Source of the DNA: Paratrimastix pyriformis
Lineage: Eukaryota; Preaxostyla; Paratrimastigidae
DNA: 64,000 bases
Assembly: GCA_027972325.1 (NCBI GenBank)
Contig: JAPMOS010000041.1
Coordinates: 228,407-292,406, forward strand
Reading direction: 5' to 3'
This document shows positions 22,080 to 34,330 of this stretch, piece after piece (within the stretch, counting starts at the first letter, position 1; each line of letters starts with the position of its first letter). The translations under genes and the position numbers were made by a program. The notes under the pieces were generated by a model. The model was not told the DNA's origin, ran no database searches, and saw nothing but the letters and a program-made list of their open reading frames with translations.

Positions 22080-25000
22080 ATGAAGAAAGATCGGGTCGCT
22101 CCAGATCCTGCGGGCGCTTCAGGGGTGCCTCCGCAACCACAGCCCACTCATTTCGCGACATTGGTGTTTCGTTTGGAGGCTATTCCCATCCCTGAAACGA
22201 TACCCGAGGTGCCACCTGATTCGTCTCGGGCGTCTTCTGTTGGCCCAAAACTCGCGAAAGGACCACAAAATGCTCCACCTCTTTCCCCAGGAAGAGGTCT
22301 GCTGTCACGACTTCCGATTACGATATTGATTACTTTTTTTCAGGCTATTTTTCGTACTTTCTCCCGAGGTGTATGCCCCTTCCGCCTCCTTCTCCGGTAC
22401 AAACTGTGAAAAAACCCGGAGGGCCGGTACCCGCCGCCCCGACGGCTCAGAGCGATTTTGACCTCGTGTTCAAGGTCTTCTTGGTTTGTTGGTCCTCAGT
22501 GCCATCCCTTTGTCGCAGACTCCGTCGGTTCAGGGCGCCGTTCCGTTTTTGTATGAACAGGAACACAGGATTCAAATCGATGAGGTTGTCCCCGCTCTTT
22601 GGCTCTGTCGACGACTGTTCCACTAGGAGTTCCTTCGGTCTTTCTTCTCCGAGCCGTTGGATGTTTCTCTCTGGCTTCCGTCTTTGGCGCTGCTATCTCC
22701 TGCGACCGAGAGGTCTGCGGTTCGTTGGATCGTTTGAACCATCCTCTTCTTCTCACAGTCCTTGCAAACCGGCGTCTGTCATTTTCTTCTTGATTCCGAC
22801 GGAATCACTTGCCAAGTCCGAGGGCTAGCAAGGCCGTTGGAAAGGAAGGCGAGCGGCCGCGGACCCCGACTACGCCAGTCCCCGCCACACCTCCTCGCTC
22901 ATGCATGAAGGACGGCAGTCTGTTGTGGATCTTCATTCCCCCTCATCTTCAGTTTTTTCGCGCACCCACACGTACACGCACACAGTTGAGCTGAATAGTC
23001 TCGGCGAGCGCCTTGGAGCGCGGATATCTCTCGACCCCCTCCCTCTTCTCTTTGGACAGACGGCAATCTCATGGACGTCTGACGCCCAACGCACTCTTCC
23101 CTCCTCGCCATCGCTGCCCATCGAACTGTTCATTGTCTCAGCACATCCGTCCCCGTTGCCACTGAATATGTTTGGACAGACTGACCCCCGAAAATGCTGC
23201 CGTCGGGGACTCCCTGCGGTGCCTTTTCGACCCAGCGAGCGTGCACATTGAACTGCGCCTGAACGAGCCCCTTCTCTCACCAGCGCTGCAGGAACGGTCA
23301 GCTCTTGTTTCCTGGCCACTGCCCGAACTTTGGCCAAATGATTTCTTTTCGCTGCACCCTAGTTTTAATCCTCTTGTTTTGACAGTCGTGGGCGCGTCCC
23401 ATTTGCCCTCGCACCCATCTCCGTCGGTTTTGGCAGAACGATGCCATCCGCCGTCTGTCGTGCCAGTTGATGTCAAGCCCACCTTTCGTTCCCTGTAGAT
23501 TTGCGACCATTCGCTTTCTGGACCTGCTCCCACCCGGGGCAGACGAGAGTTCAGCTGCTCGACGGCATCTCAGGGCCAACACCACCCACACCGGTCCTGG
23601 GGCGGTAGTATGGGGTCCCGATGGTGGTGATGTGCGATGGAACCACCGAATAATACTCATGGCGGGTCGGTGCGACCCGGCCGAACTTGTGGCCTGGCTG
23701 GATGAGCATCCACTCACGATTGAGGTCCGCGCGGATCGGAGAGGGAAGTGAAATACCAGGCTGGGAATCTCCGAGATCTCCTTGAAGTTTCTTGGGATTT
23801 CGCGCCACTGTATCCTTACATCCAGGATGACAGGGCACTCCCTGGCGATCAAGCGCGCCCTTCACACCTTCCTTTTTTCCCTTGTCAGCTGCACGATCGA
23901 GACCGAAAGGGAACCTTGTGTCCGGCCATTGTCTACCCGCTGTGCCCCGGGCCCCTCGGTCGCTCCTTTTGGCGGTTCCAAGACAGTCCGACCGTTCCCC
24001 AAAGTGGGCAGCCAGCGGAACGCCCGACACCAATTCTCCGCACGGACGAGCCCTTCGGGCTGGCGTGCATCGGTCTGACTCCAATCTTTGGGCCCTCTAC
24101 TACATCCATCATCAGATCTGCGCGACCTTTGCTGCGGCGGACTCAAGACGTTCACATGGAAAGCCCCGGTGATTCAGGGTCCCTTGCCTTCACAGCCAGA
24201 TGAAGAACGTCCGGCTTGAGACCCCCCTCTCCCGCCAGACGTCACCCCACTTCCCAGGAGTCTTTTCTTGGTAGGCAGTGGCACGGCGACTCATTTTCGG
24301 AATCCAACCGATCATTGCCCTTTCCACAGCCGATCGTGCGGTTCCCCGGCTCCCTGCGGGGCCTTACGTCGAGCGCGCAACAGTGCTGCGAGCGCGGGTG
24401 CAGCTAGTCAGGCCCCTCGATCGTCACGCCCTTCAACCCGGTGCGTACGGCCGTGCCGTGCTGTGCTTCCGGTCTGTGCTCCTCCCTCAAAGGCGCCCAA
24501 TGCAGCTTTTCACTGCGTCCTTCGTAGTCCACCGAATGCTAATCGGCAGGCTCGCTGCTTGCTCGACCACGTCTATGCGCACAACAGTCTGAATCCGAGG
24601 AAAGAGGTGCGGGTTGGGGGGGGGGGGGGGGGGGGGGGGGGAAGGGGTGGAGGGGGGGAGGGTGCTGTTTGGGCAGACCGCAAGGCTCAACGTGGCTCCC
24701 TTGCCCACTTCTGACAGTGCGCGCGCTGCAACTCGAAGGTCCTCTGCCCGCCACTCTGGCTAACTACCAGCTGCCTGTCGAAAAACGGAGCGACGCCGCC
24801 CTGGTCAGTACGATCTCCTCCGATCCAAAATGACTCGCGCGATGCCTCGCCGCACCTCCCCATCCCGCAGGACGTCCTGACAGGTGTCCAAGTGATCGAC
24901 CCAGTAGGCGCAGGCGACAGATCTCCGTCCCGGATCTTTGTCGTTGAGGGCCTTCGAGCGGGCGCCATGGGGCCTCTGGGCCCCTTCCTCAGCGGGCCCG

Positions 25001-28000
25001 ACTTTGAGTCAGCCACAGTGCTGTACGACCCTGCGGCCGCCTTTCACCATCGCCTCTTCCTCGGGCTCGCTCTCGACCTGGAGCGGTCCGTGTGCCCGCG
25101 TCATTGCCTCCTATCACTGCCCAACCCCCGTTGTGTCGTCGTCGATTGCTTTGATGGTGGGGCTTCGATGCGTTGTTCTGCAGGATTCGCCTTCGGCAGC
25201 CCCTCGCCACCATCGAGGGCTCCCATCACTTGGCTGTCCATGGCCACGCATCTTCTGCCTGCGTACGGGGGCTTCGCTGCCTCGCCCAGATGACTCGTGT
25301 CTCGCGGTTCCGCCATATCACGGAGTTGCACCTTTGGCCCCAGGCCAGCGAACTGGTGGCTGGTCTGTCGTCGCGCCCTGCCCCGAAAAGTGGTTGCTTT
25401 TCGCCCTCCTCTCATATATACACCGTGCCAGGGCCTGTCAAAGGGGAATCAAGAGAGAAAGAAAGTCACTTCTGGATGGCTCCACCCCACTCTGGCTCTC
25501 TTCTTCACGAGAAGGTTTGCATCGAACACCGCGCGCAAAAGGCAGGGGCACGGGCAGGTGGCGACCGGCTCATGAGCGCGAGGGCGCCTCAGAGGCGGCC
25601 TGACACCAGTAGGCTTCCAGTTTCGGACTCTCTCTCTCTCCTATTCTGGAAATTCGGGCCACGTAAGAGGGGACAAACAGAAAAAGAAAATCAACTGGTT
25701 GGCTCCATCCCAGTTCGGTGCTCACCCCCAGAGCTCGTTGAGCTCTCAGGTGCAACCAGGAACTTGTCGCAGTCGGCTTGGCAAATGGGTCACGAGTGGC
25801 CCATTTCTCTCGCGCTTTCAGATTCCGAAACCGAGCCACACTTGGGCCGTCAAAGGGGACTCTCTCTCTTCCGGAAAGCCGAGCCGTCAGCTCAAAAAAA
25901 GAAACTAGAAATACCGAGTTACACAAGGACACATGGTCAAAATTTGACGCGCGTTTCCGGAAACGGGTCAGTTTTTTTTTTTTTTTGACACGGGTGGGAC
26001 CTCATGTTTGATCAAACGCACTCAGAAGAAAAGGAGGAAATTGGATGGGGAAAAAAGAACATGAACGGAATCAGAAAAAACCCATCATACACCCAACACC
26101 CCACACCCACCCCCCACACAAAGGCCTTAGCCGGCAGCCACCCTCACCCGGGACTCGAGGAGAGTGGTGTCTTGCGGGGCCACCTTGGTCACGGCGCGGG
26201 TGATCCTCTCAGGCCTTTTTTTTTGTTTTTTTTTTTGACACGGGTGGGACCTCATGTTTGATCAAACGCACTCGGAAGAAAAGGAGGAAATTGGATGGGG
26301 AAAAAAGAACATTTTTTTGTTTTTTTTGACACGGGTGGGACCTCATGTTATAATCAAGCGCAATTACAATTGAGGGGAAAAAAGATTGGAAATTGGAAAC
26401 GAGAAAAAACCCCAAACCCACACAACCAACACATACCCACACATACCCCATCCCACCCCCTCAACCCACATCCCCAGCACCCGGGTCGGCAGGGCCCGGC
26501 TTCTCTCTGGCCACGTCAGCGGGCACCTCGGGCTTTGAACTGGCACGGGCGCGGGGCTTTGGAGGAGACATGAGGGCAAGAGTTGACATCGGCATGACGT
26601 CCACACGGTCCAGATCACCAACTGAGGGAGATTCGAGGTTCATAGCGGAAGTTTTCTGAGAAGATTTCCTGGCCTCGGGCGCAACAGAAGAGATCATGGG
26701 GGCGGACGCAACGGTAGTCGACGACGGCTCTTGCGACTCTTGCATCCCCTTGGCCCGACGCGAGCGTCGGTTGGTAGGCTTGGGGTGCTCGGTCGTAGCG
26801 GTGGGTGTAGCTGGGTTCATCAAGAAACGCTGAAAGAAATCAGGGAAGTGGATAAAGGGAGCATCGAAAGGATCACTGGCGGCTGCATCGGAAAATTTGG
26901 TCATGCAAGAAATGATGGGGGTAGCAATCAGGGAGTAATTCCCTCCGAGGCAAGGCAGGTGGTCCCTTGGAGGATGTTGGAAATGCTCGATGTCATCCTC
27001 TGATTCCGGGTCATCCAGATAATCATCAGGGACATCACCATCACCATCAAAAAAGGCACCATCATCGTCATCCTCATCCGCACCAGTCTCCATTGAAAGG
27101 TTTTTTTTTTTTTGACACGGGTGGGACCTCATGTTTGATCAAACGCACTCAGAAGAAAAGGAGGAAATTGGATGGGGAAAAAAGAACATGAACGGAATCA
27201 GAAAAAACCCATCATACACCCAAATTTTTTTTTTTTGAATAGCCTTTTTTTTTTTTTTTTTTTGACATTTTTGATCAGTTTTGTTTTTGGCGAAACCGTG
27301 AGTTACCCAAATGTATTCACCTGAACGAAACCCAAACAAAAACAACAAAGGAAGAGGCGAAGAGGAAGAAAGATGGAAGAAAGAAGCACACCAATAAAAA
27401 TCATCAAAATCGCAAAAAGCAAGCCAACTTCGAAAGAACAATTCCTTGACGTCCATCGGGGTCATTCTTGGACAGCATGGTGTGTGAGGAAACATGACGC
27501 AAGGTCAAAACATGGGTCTGCCTTGATGAAGGTGTAGTGGTAGAAAAGGAAATGGCACCAGATAGCCAAAAAGGGAGAAAGAAACTTGGGAGCGTCTCAA
27601 AAGTGACGCATCTTTCGTGGGGATTCCAATCCACTCTCTCTCTCTCTCTCCCTCCTCGGGGATGTTTGGGATTCAGTCGAGCGCCGCTTTGGCGACGCGG
27701 TGCGGCAGGAGGATATTGACCTCCCCCCCGAGGAGGTTTGCGAGCCCCCAAGTTGACTCTGACCCCTTCCCTTCCAGATTTCACCAGCCCCTTGTTCTGA
27801 GTCTCAACAGCCAGGACCTGCTTCAAATCTTCATGCCGTCGCCGGCAGCCCCCAGGAACCCATTCTTCAGGCGGCACCGCGCGATCTGTCGACAATTACC
27901 CCCCGTGTGGTTGCCCACAACGCGTCCTACGAAGCCCGCCTGGCCGCTTTCGAGGAGGCAGCCGCAACTGCGGCCGCATCGCAGCGGGCCGAGAGACCCC

Positions 28001-29138
28001 TGCTCCTCACGACGCTGAATCCAACGGGCCGCAATTTTGTTGCCGAAAACAAGGCCAACGCGGTCAGCCTGCGATCTGGAGCAGCCAGCCTCCAGGCCGA
28101 GGAGGCCCAGACGGGCGAGTTGCTCCGCGTCTTCGATCCAAGTCGTCTGTGTTTCCCCTACTTGCTGCCCCACATTTCATCGCCGCTTTAGTCGCCAAAA
28201 CGTCACCGCGGGCCCTTCGGGAGCGGCTCTGTGACGTCGTCAAGCAGGTCGGCCCTGTTTTCTTTTCGTCTCACTCCCTTTCCCCCGATTCTCGCGTACA
28301 CCCGATTCTCCGAACAGGACCCACACCATCACTGGACCTACTCGGAGGAGTTTCTGAGTCTCTCGGTGCCTCGTGGCGACCCGGAGCAGCTTCGCAGGGA
28401 GGAGGAAAAGTGTTCAAAAGAGCAGTGGCTGACAAAAGGTCTGGCTCACCTGGCGCCTTTGATGAATTCTATTCTGCCCACAAGAGGGTTTCCGCAACTT
28501 TCTTGGTCGCACGGCGGCCGAGTCACGGCGGCCGGTCAATGCGCCGTCTGAAGCGCGTCTTCAAGGTCGCACCCCGAGCTCACGGCTTCCCGCGCTCACA
28601 GCTTGCTAGAACTCCGTGAGCCTTTCGTGAAACCTGCAGAGCACCATTCTGGTTCAACAGTGCAGGATCCGCAGGCGTCCATGCAGAAGAAGCAGGTGCT
28701 TCCCCTGGCTGCAGATCTTCCGAAGGTCGACATAACACACACCATCGTTCATCCAGCTTTTTTCGCAGGCCACCCCCAGGGCCGAGGAGGCCGATAACAA
28801 GGCCCGCCGTGAGCGAGAACACGAGGAGTGGCGGAAGAAGCTTGTTGTCGACGACCCGGTTTTTCAAGTTGGAAGGTGTTTTGGCGTCCACCCGTTAGAT
28901 GTTGTCGGTCGCACACTTCTCCACGAACCCCCCAAGAAGGCTGCTCTGGCAAGGTCTGCTCAGCGGGTCGGTCCCTTTTCATCCTTTCGCAGCCGGCCCC
29001 TCGAGGGGACTCCCGTGAGCATTCTCACCTCTGAGAAGTTCGAGCCTGTCAAGGCAGCCCCAGGACTCGCAGAAAACTCCTTCTGGTCCGAACGCATCTT
29101 GAACGATTTCTCAGCGTTATCAGGAAATACCCCTTGAA
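22080..29138 (+). CDS. CFAP92-like protein, probable flagellar gene
   Basis: Many short exons on plus, starting at the ATG at 22080. Readable segments in order: HFATLVFRLEAIPIPETIPE; GYFSYFLPRCMPLPPP; FDLVFK joined by a 44-nt intron (22475-22518) to TPSVQGAVPFLYEQEHRIQI; a 42-nt intron (22585-22626); EFLRSFFSEPLDVSLWLPSL; NPLVLTVVGASHLP; LVAWLDEHPLTIEVR; DVLTGVQVIDP with RIFVVEGLRAGAMGPLGPFL; RQPLATI and CVRGLRCLAQMTRV; ending KARREREHEEWRKKLVVDDP and ERILNDFSALSGNTP, stop at 29138. The C2-like start, the WNHR/WLxxxPLxIEV region and the late TGLQVFD-type block are how I remember KIAA1257/CFAP92, a ciliary protein. The assignment is from memory of pattern and unproven. An intron around 25.9-27.3 kb is swollen by insertions. 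Confidence 0.5.
24617..24642 (+). repeat. Poly(G) run of about 26
   Basis: An uninterrupted G run lies in an intron of the CFAP92-like gene. Similar G or C runs occur at 19310-19326, 19357-19375 and 41553-41720. Confidence 0.9.
25968..27240 (-). mobile_element. Cluster of poly(A)-tailed insertions in minus orientation
   Basis: Four blocks start with a T-run followed by GACACGGGTGGGACCTCATG (near 25970, 26220, 26313 and 27100), most continuing TTTGATCAAACGCACTC and GAGGAAATTGGATGGGG. On the minus strand these are 3' ends with an A-tail, that is, short retrotransposed sequences inserted next to one another. The block between 26340 and 27100 carries an acidic ORF. They lie in an intron of the CFAP92-like gene. 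Confidence 0.65.
26461..27093 (-). CDS. Acidic ORF inside the poly(A)-tailed insertions
   Basis: About 210 codons starting METGADEDDDDGAFFDGDGD, with a middle segment FIHFPDFFQRFLMNPATPTA and a basic patch NRRSRRAKGM, ending in a Ser/Pro-rich tail. It is bracketed by the poly(T) repeat blocks and is open on the strand on which those blocks have their A-tails. It may be a retro-copied gene or an ORF1 of the element. No known domain was recognised. Confidence 0.4.
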   Translation of the reverse strand: METGADEDDDDGAFFDGDGDVPDDYLDDPESEDDIEHFQHPPRDHLPCLGGNYSLIATPIISCMTKFSDAAASDPFDAPFIHFPDFFQRFLMNPATPTATTEHPKPTNRRSRRAKGMQESQEPSSTTVASAPMISSVAPEARKSSQKTSAMNLESPSVGDLDRVDVMPMSTLALMSPPKPRARASSKPEVPADVAREKPGPADPGAGDVG

Positions 29139-29310
29139 TCCGGCCGCCACGAGGACCCGGTCGCCACATCGAGCGATTGCCCCGTTGACTGAAGCTGATC
29201 GAGAGGCGAAACCACTTTTGTTCCATTCTGGTTGAGCGCCACAGTTGACATTGTACTTTTTTTGGCTGGCCCCGGCACTATTCTCAGTTCAACACGATTT
29301 ACGCAGGGCT

Positions 29311-30596
29311 ATGGCCTGCGAAATCACTGCGGTGAATGATGATCTGGACGACGCAACCATTGCTTTTATTGAAAAACATGCTTCTATTCTTGATGAAGAA
29401 GATCCATTTCTGTGCTTTATTGACGAGCTCGACGATCATCGAGCTATCTTCCGGAGCATGGACCAGCTGAGCCGTCTTTCCTTCACTTCTACCATGATCC
29501 CTGAGTTTGGCAAACTTTTTGGGTATTTGGTGGCCTCTGAGAAGCGCATCCCGTCGACCAAGTTGCTTCAGCGCATCAGTTTGAGCATTCTACGGTCGGC
29601 GGGGGGCGATCAATCTCTGTGCTGCCAAAAGCTTGCGCAATTGATTCAATTCATTTGTGGTGCCACCATTTTCAATTTGGAGTCTTCCAGCAAGCCCGTT
29701 ACTGTATCGCGAGTATCGATGGCGACCCCGTTCCCGCCCGACCTGTGGCTTCGGTGAACCCGTCCACTGCTTCGCCGCAATCCGGCCTGTGTCCAAAGTC
29801 ACCGAGCACTGTCAAACAGCCTCCCGGAAAAGTGACCGCACATTGCATCGACCCCTCAGCTGCCCCGCTTCAGCTTGGAGGTGGTACGAGTCGGCCACGT
29901 CCGCCATCCCCTGAACCTTCGCCAGCAAAGAAGAAGGACAGGGTTGAGGAGAAGGCTGACAGCAATCCTTTGCTGTGCGCCCTGCTGTTGCCCACCAGCA
30001 GCCCGCGCCGGTCGGGAATCCGTTCGCCAGGGTGCCGCCCCAGCCCCACTGCATCTGCAGCAGCCCCACTGCATCTGCACCAGCCCCCACTGCATCTGCA
30101 CCAGCCCCCACTGCGACTCCCACTGTGGCCCCTGCCCATGCCCCTGCCCCTGCCCCTGCCCCTGCCCCTGCCCATGTTGCCCCTGCCCATGTTGCCCCTG
30201 CCCATGCTGCCCCTGCGCTTGTCCCTGCCCCAGCGCAAGGGCTTCTGCCACGCCGAAGGGAGCCTCGCTCTGCCCCACGGATCTGGGGTTGAAGGGGAGC
30301 GGGGCGGCTCGAGTGCCCGCGGGACCGGACGGGCCGCGGAGGCGGGACTTTGGATGGTGGATCCGCCAACAACACGCCCCGATGTTCGTGTTCCGCACCA
30401 GTACCAGATGGTACATGGGGACGCGGATGCCCAACGCCCAAGAAGTCCCAATGTAAGGGAATTGTGTTCCTTTCGGTTCAATCTTTTGTCCCGTTGTTCA
30501 GTCTTTTCCCTGATTTATCTCCTCGATCCACCCTATTCCTTGGTCCCCTCCCCGTTCTTTTCTACCTCTCCCTGTCACCATAGCCCCCGCCCCTAG
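29311..30596 (+). CDS. Unassigned protein with Pro/Ala-rich tail
   Basis: The first exon gives MACEITAVNDDLDDATIAFI, EKHASILDEEDPFLCFIDEL, a helical segment, and SILRSAGGDQSLCCQKLAQL. A donor after TTCATTTGTG and an acceptor TTCCAG (about 37 nt) lead to one of three frames; the frame reading QARYCIASIDGDPVPARPVA has the most protein-like composition. The tail holds PAPTASAPAPT and CCPCP-type repeats from a CCACTGCATCTGCAC minisatellite near 30050-30230. Function unknown. A LINE-B-type 3' end follows directly. Confidence 0.45.
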
Positions 30597-30599
30597 CCC

Positions 30600-30722
30600 T
30601 AGTTGCCCGCAGAATTGCGGGGGACATGGGAGGGACTGGGGGTCATGTTACCCCCCGGCTTCGGCCGGAATCGGGAGTTTTGCATCTCTATGTTGCAAAC
30701 ATGTATGACACACACACATACT
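30600..30722 (+). mobile_element. LINE-B-type 3' end with UUCG stem-loop and (CA)n
   Basis: CATGTTACC then CCGGC-TTCG-GCCGG (a UUCG tetraloop hairpin near 30655-30668), followed by GCATCTCTATGTTGC and GTATGACACACACA. The hairpin, the preceding ATGTTACC and the terminal GTATGA(CA)n are shared with the LINE-B 3' end at 54290-54379, although the spacer differs. No RT is seen upstream, so this is a heavily truncated relative. Confidence 0.55.
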
Positions 30723-31294
30723 TTTTTTGTCTGAAACGAATCCGCGGGCAGTTCGCGCTCCGTGCAGATCGTGTCTTTGCCATTCTGAAGGAAGGGTGCC
30801 GTCCCGCGCGTGGGGGGGAGTGGGGGGGATGAGAAGTTGGACGAGAACCTTGTTGTAAGACAAACCAATAGAGAAATAGACGTAGCGCAAGCAGCCACAC
30901 GCAAGGATAATCTCTTCATCGCTGGCATCATGGCTGGCGGACTCAGTCAGTCAGTCTCGTGTTAATGCAGCCTCGTGTGAGGCTAACTAAGGAAACCATG
31001 AGAAAGAGATCACCACAAAAGGTTTTATCCCCCAATTCCCGGCACCTCATCTCGCGTTCATGGCTCCCACGATCGTCAATAAGCTCGGTTTGAATTAGAG
31101 GAATGGACTGATTTTTTGGCCCGCGCTTTGTGTATGATGTCGTCTCGCTGCGCTTGTTGACGATGATGTGTTGGGTGCATTGTGTACAGTCGACCTTCCC
31201 CCTCCTCTACTCTCTCCCGACTTTCTATCCATCTCTCTCTCGTGTGCTGAAGAGATCGTGTTTGAACCAACAGTGATCACTGAAGAATACAAAC

Positions 31295-31573
31295 ATGTCT
31301 CAACGCGCAACTTCAACTTCAACCACCTCGAGTGCCGAGCCGAACCCCTCTGGCACTCCCTCTGATGTCCTGGCCGCGCTGGTCACAGCACTGCGCCAGG
31401 TTCCTGCAGCAATGGTAGCTCCAGTATTGCCTCGACTTGATCGTGTTGACTTTGACTCATTCCTTGCATTTCAAGAACAATTGATTGGGGCTCCCCCGGT
31501 TGAAGTCTCGGCGTTACACGTTCCCTTTGCTCCGCGTTCCGCCCGTTTTGGGTCGATACTTCCCAAAACTTAA
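31295..31573 (+). CDS. Short ORF cut by the DIRS element
   Basis: The ATG at 31295 opens a Ser/Thr-rich start followed by DVLAALVTALRQVPAAMVAP and DRVDFDSFLAFQEQL. The frame runs into the left inverted terminus of the DIRS element and stops at 31573. It resembles the start of a gag-like protein, so it may be an older retroelement hit by the DIRS insertion, or host DNA. No domain recognised. Confidence 0.35.
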   Translation: MSQRATSTSTTSSAEPNPSGTPSDVLAALVTALRQVPAAMVAPVLPRLDRVDFDSFLAFQEQLIGAPPVEVSALHVPFAPRSARFGSILPKT

Positions 31574-31740
31574 GTTACACTCTAGGGAACACTTTATTGT
31601 GTTCCTCGGAGTAGAGATATTCTCTACTCGTTTGAAGTGATGCGTTCGGCGCATCTTCCTACCTCGCGCAAAGAAGAAAAGAATCAACCGGATACCGGCA
31701 CGAATAGCCAGCTACACCCCGGTTCGCGCACGAATCTTCT
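31545..31740 (+). repeat. DIRS left inverted terminus
   Basis: It starts with a small palindrome GTTTTGGG/CCCAAAAC (31545-31569). The segments 31545-31640 and 31620-31740 both recur in reverse complement in the right end (40622-40716 and about 40805-40950). The palindrome GAGTAGAGATATTCTCTACTC lies at 31610-31630. Confidence 0.85.
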
Positions 31741-31949
31741 TTCTTCAGACGCAAAATGGAGCCCTCCGTCTCGAGGTCGGCTCCCTTGCTGTTTTTCGAC
31801 CAGTTTTCACGCGGTTCGACTTGTGAACCGTGTTGGATTGGTTTTGCGGTGATTCGGACTGACCGATCATCTGTTTTTCTCGCATAGTCCCTCTCCCGCT
31901 CCGCCGGTTTCGGCGAACGAGCCTTCGGTTTCTGTGCCTATGGAGACTA

Positions 31950-34330
31950 TGTGCGTGATGTCTGCTGCTCTTTCACGGTCTTCGATCATCTCATTCTTTC
32001 CCTGACCGTAGGAGCCCTACTTTGGCGCTCTTGCCTGTCGGGAAGCTTCTTTCGGCCAATTCGGTCGCGGTGGAGAAGTCTGTCGTTCTGTTTGGCACGA
32101 CTCACCTCCTTCACATCATCTCATCTGATCCCGGTCCGCTCGGTAGGGCCGACCTTTCTCTTGGCCAGTTTGCTGGGGCGAGGCTTTCGGCCGCGCCGGC
32201 GCCTCCGGTGCCCGACGTCCCGCGTCCCGCACCCCGCGGTTGTTTCCGCCACGGTGGCTTCCTCCCCGGTGGCTCCTGCCCCGGTGGCGGCGGCCGCCAC
32301 GCCATCGGCTCCGGCTCCGGCGGCTCTCTTGCCTGCGGCTGGCGTTGCGCCTCTCTTGCCTGCGGCGGGCGTGGCGCCTCTCTTGCCTGCGGCGGGCGTT
32401 GCGAGTGGTGCGGCGGCTCCCGCTCTCCCCTCGCCCTTCGTCCAATCCGGGGCTCCGGCCTCGGCCTCCGCGCGCGCCTCGTCTTCGACGCCTGGCGGGG
32501 CTGGGGTTGCTCTGGCGCCCCCACTCCCCGCCCTCGGCCTTGCCCTCGATGGCCCACGGCTGGCCCTCTTCGCCCGGGGGTCTTGCTTCTCTCCTCGAGG
32601 AGGGGCTCCACTTTCCGCGGATTCCTCCTCCGCCGGCCCCCTTGTCCCCGCCCCGGTCCGCCTGCCCGCGGACCTCGAGTCCCTGCCGCACCAGGCTTGT
32701 GGCCGCACTCGGCCGCGGGAACGCCCTCGGCCGACTCTTCTGACGAGGAGTCTTCGGCCTCTTCGGTTCCCTCTCTGGAATTCCTTGGGGAGTCTACCCC
32801 GGTCTACGAGTCGCCTCCGTCTTCGCCCCGGCCGCCGCCATCGCCTCGTCCTCCGCTTCGTTCGCCTCTGGCTTCTCAGGCCCCTAATGCTTTGACCCTG
32901 GCCGCCTACCTGGCCAGGAACCCTCTGCGCTCTTCGAGCGCGGGCCTTGTGTCCACTCCCCCCCTCGTCGGGGAGCCTGCGGCTGCGCCGCCTTCCCGTC
33001 TCGCGGGGGGCCCCCCAGCTGTGTCGGCCACGTGCACTCCGCTTCCGGCGGCCCCCCTCCTCGCTGGGGTGCCCCCGGTGGCCACGGCCACGTGTACCCC
33101 TGTACCTTCGGGTTGCGCCTTCGGCTTGCCCTCGTCCCAACTCGGGCAGGGTGGTGCCCTTTCCTCGGCCCCCGCTTGTGGGAGCTTGTCGTTGCCTCCG
33201 GGCACGTCGCCTGAGGTGGCTCTCCTCTTCCGGCTCATGGAGGAACGGTTCGCGGCCCTCGCGGCCCAAACCGGTGGGGCGGCGGTTGTACCGCCTGGCG
33301 TTCTCCCACCCGCTAAGGAGTCCTACAAGGACTACCTTCGGCGGGTGGGGGTGCCTGAAGACAGGGGGTCGCTGACCCCTTTGTCCCCCATTTTCCTTTG
33401 GCCGCGGCTGTTGACCTCGCCGAATTTGGTGGGGCTACCGTCAACTTGTCGACGGTGCCTCCGGATGTGGTTGCGCGGGCGCGGGAGCTGCTGGTGGCAG
33501 CGATCCCTGACCTCCGGTCCGAGTGGCCAGACGAAATCGCTGATAATATTCAGCGGAGCTGTCTGGCCGATATGTTACGACTTCCCTGCCCCAGGGGTTT
33601 TCCCCTGGGAGCGCCGTTGACTCCACCTGAGGAGTGCGCGCGGGGGGGTGAGACCGCGGACGCCCAACGTCGGCGCGAGGTGGACTCGCGCCGCATTCGT
33701 ACCCACGTACAGTTCTTGTTGCTTAAGGCGAGGGGCCTGGAGCTCACCCGCCTCGGCCTCAAGGGACTTGAGGCCGCTCTCCCTGGGGCGGTGGCTGAGG
33801 CGCTGGGACCCGACCTGCAGCCGGCTGCGCAACTTGTGGCCGGTCGGCTGCTGGAGCGCGTCCGTCCCCTCATCGGGGATTGCCTCTCCACGCTGAGGGG
33901 TGGTGGCGGCCCAGATCAACGCGGAAGCCTCCACGGAGACTAACAAGTTGAGGAAGATCTGGGCCGCCGTGGTTTCTTGGTCTAAGCTTAAAGCTTGGAT
34001 CGCCAAGAAACTCTCCGAGAGGTCCCTCTACGCGGACCAGCCGGCAGTCCAAGCCAAGCTGCCGGACCCTGCGCGGCTTCTCTGGGCCCCCGAGGTGGTG
34101 GCCGCTCAGCTGGACGGTCAAAAGGCCACTGTCGAGGGGGACAAGGTGGAGAGAGCCTCTCCCGCCGTGGCGAAGGGTCTCAGCGCCCCTTCCGGCCCCG
34201 CAATCGTCAGCAGAAGCGCCCGCGCCAGGAGCCCCGTCCGAAGGCCCCGAGTCTCGACCGGCTGCGCCTCCTCGCCCTCCGGCCCCGCACCCTCCTCAAC
34301 AGGCGGGCCGTGGACGGGGCGCTCCGTTCC
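31950..34330 (+). CDS. DIRS gag-like region
   Basis: Pro/Ala-rich frames that switch several times. The most protein-like parts are EVALLFRLMEERFAALAAQT, SYKDYLRRVGVPED, a helical block RTHVQFLLLKARGLELTRLG and then INAEASTETNKLRKIWAAVV, ending in an Arg-rich tail before 34330. The position before the RT and the basic C-terminus suit a gag-like protein. Frames are broken, so ends are approximate. Confidence 0.5.
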
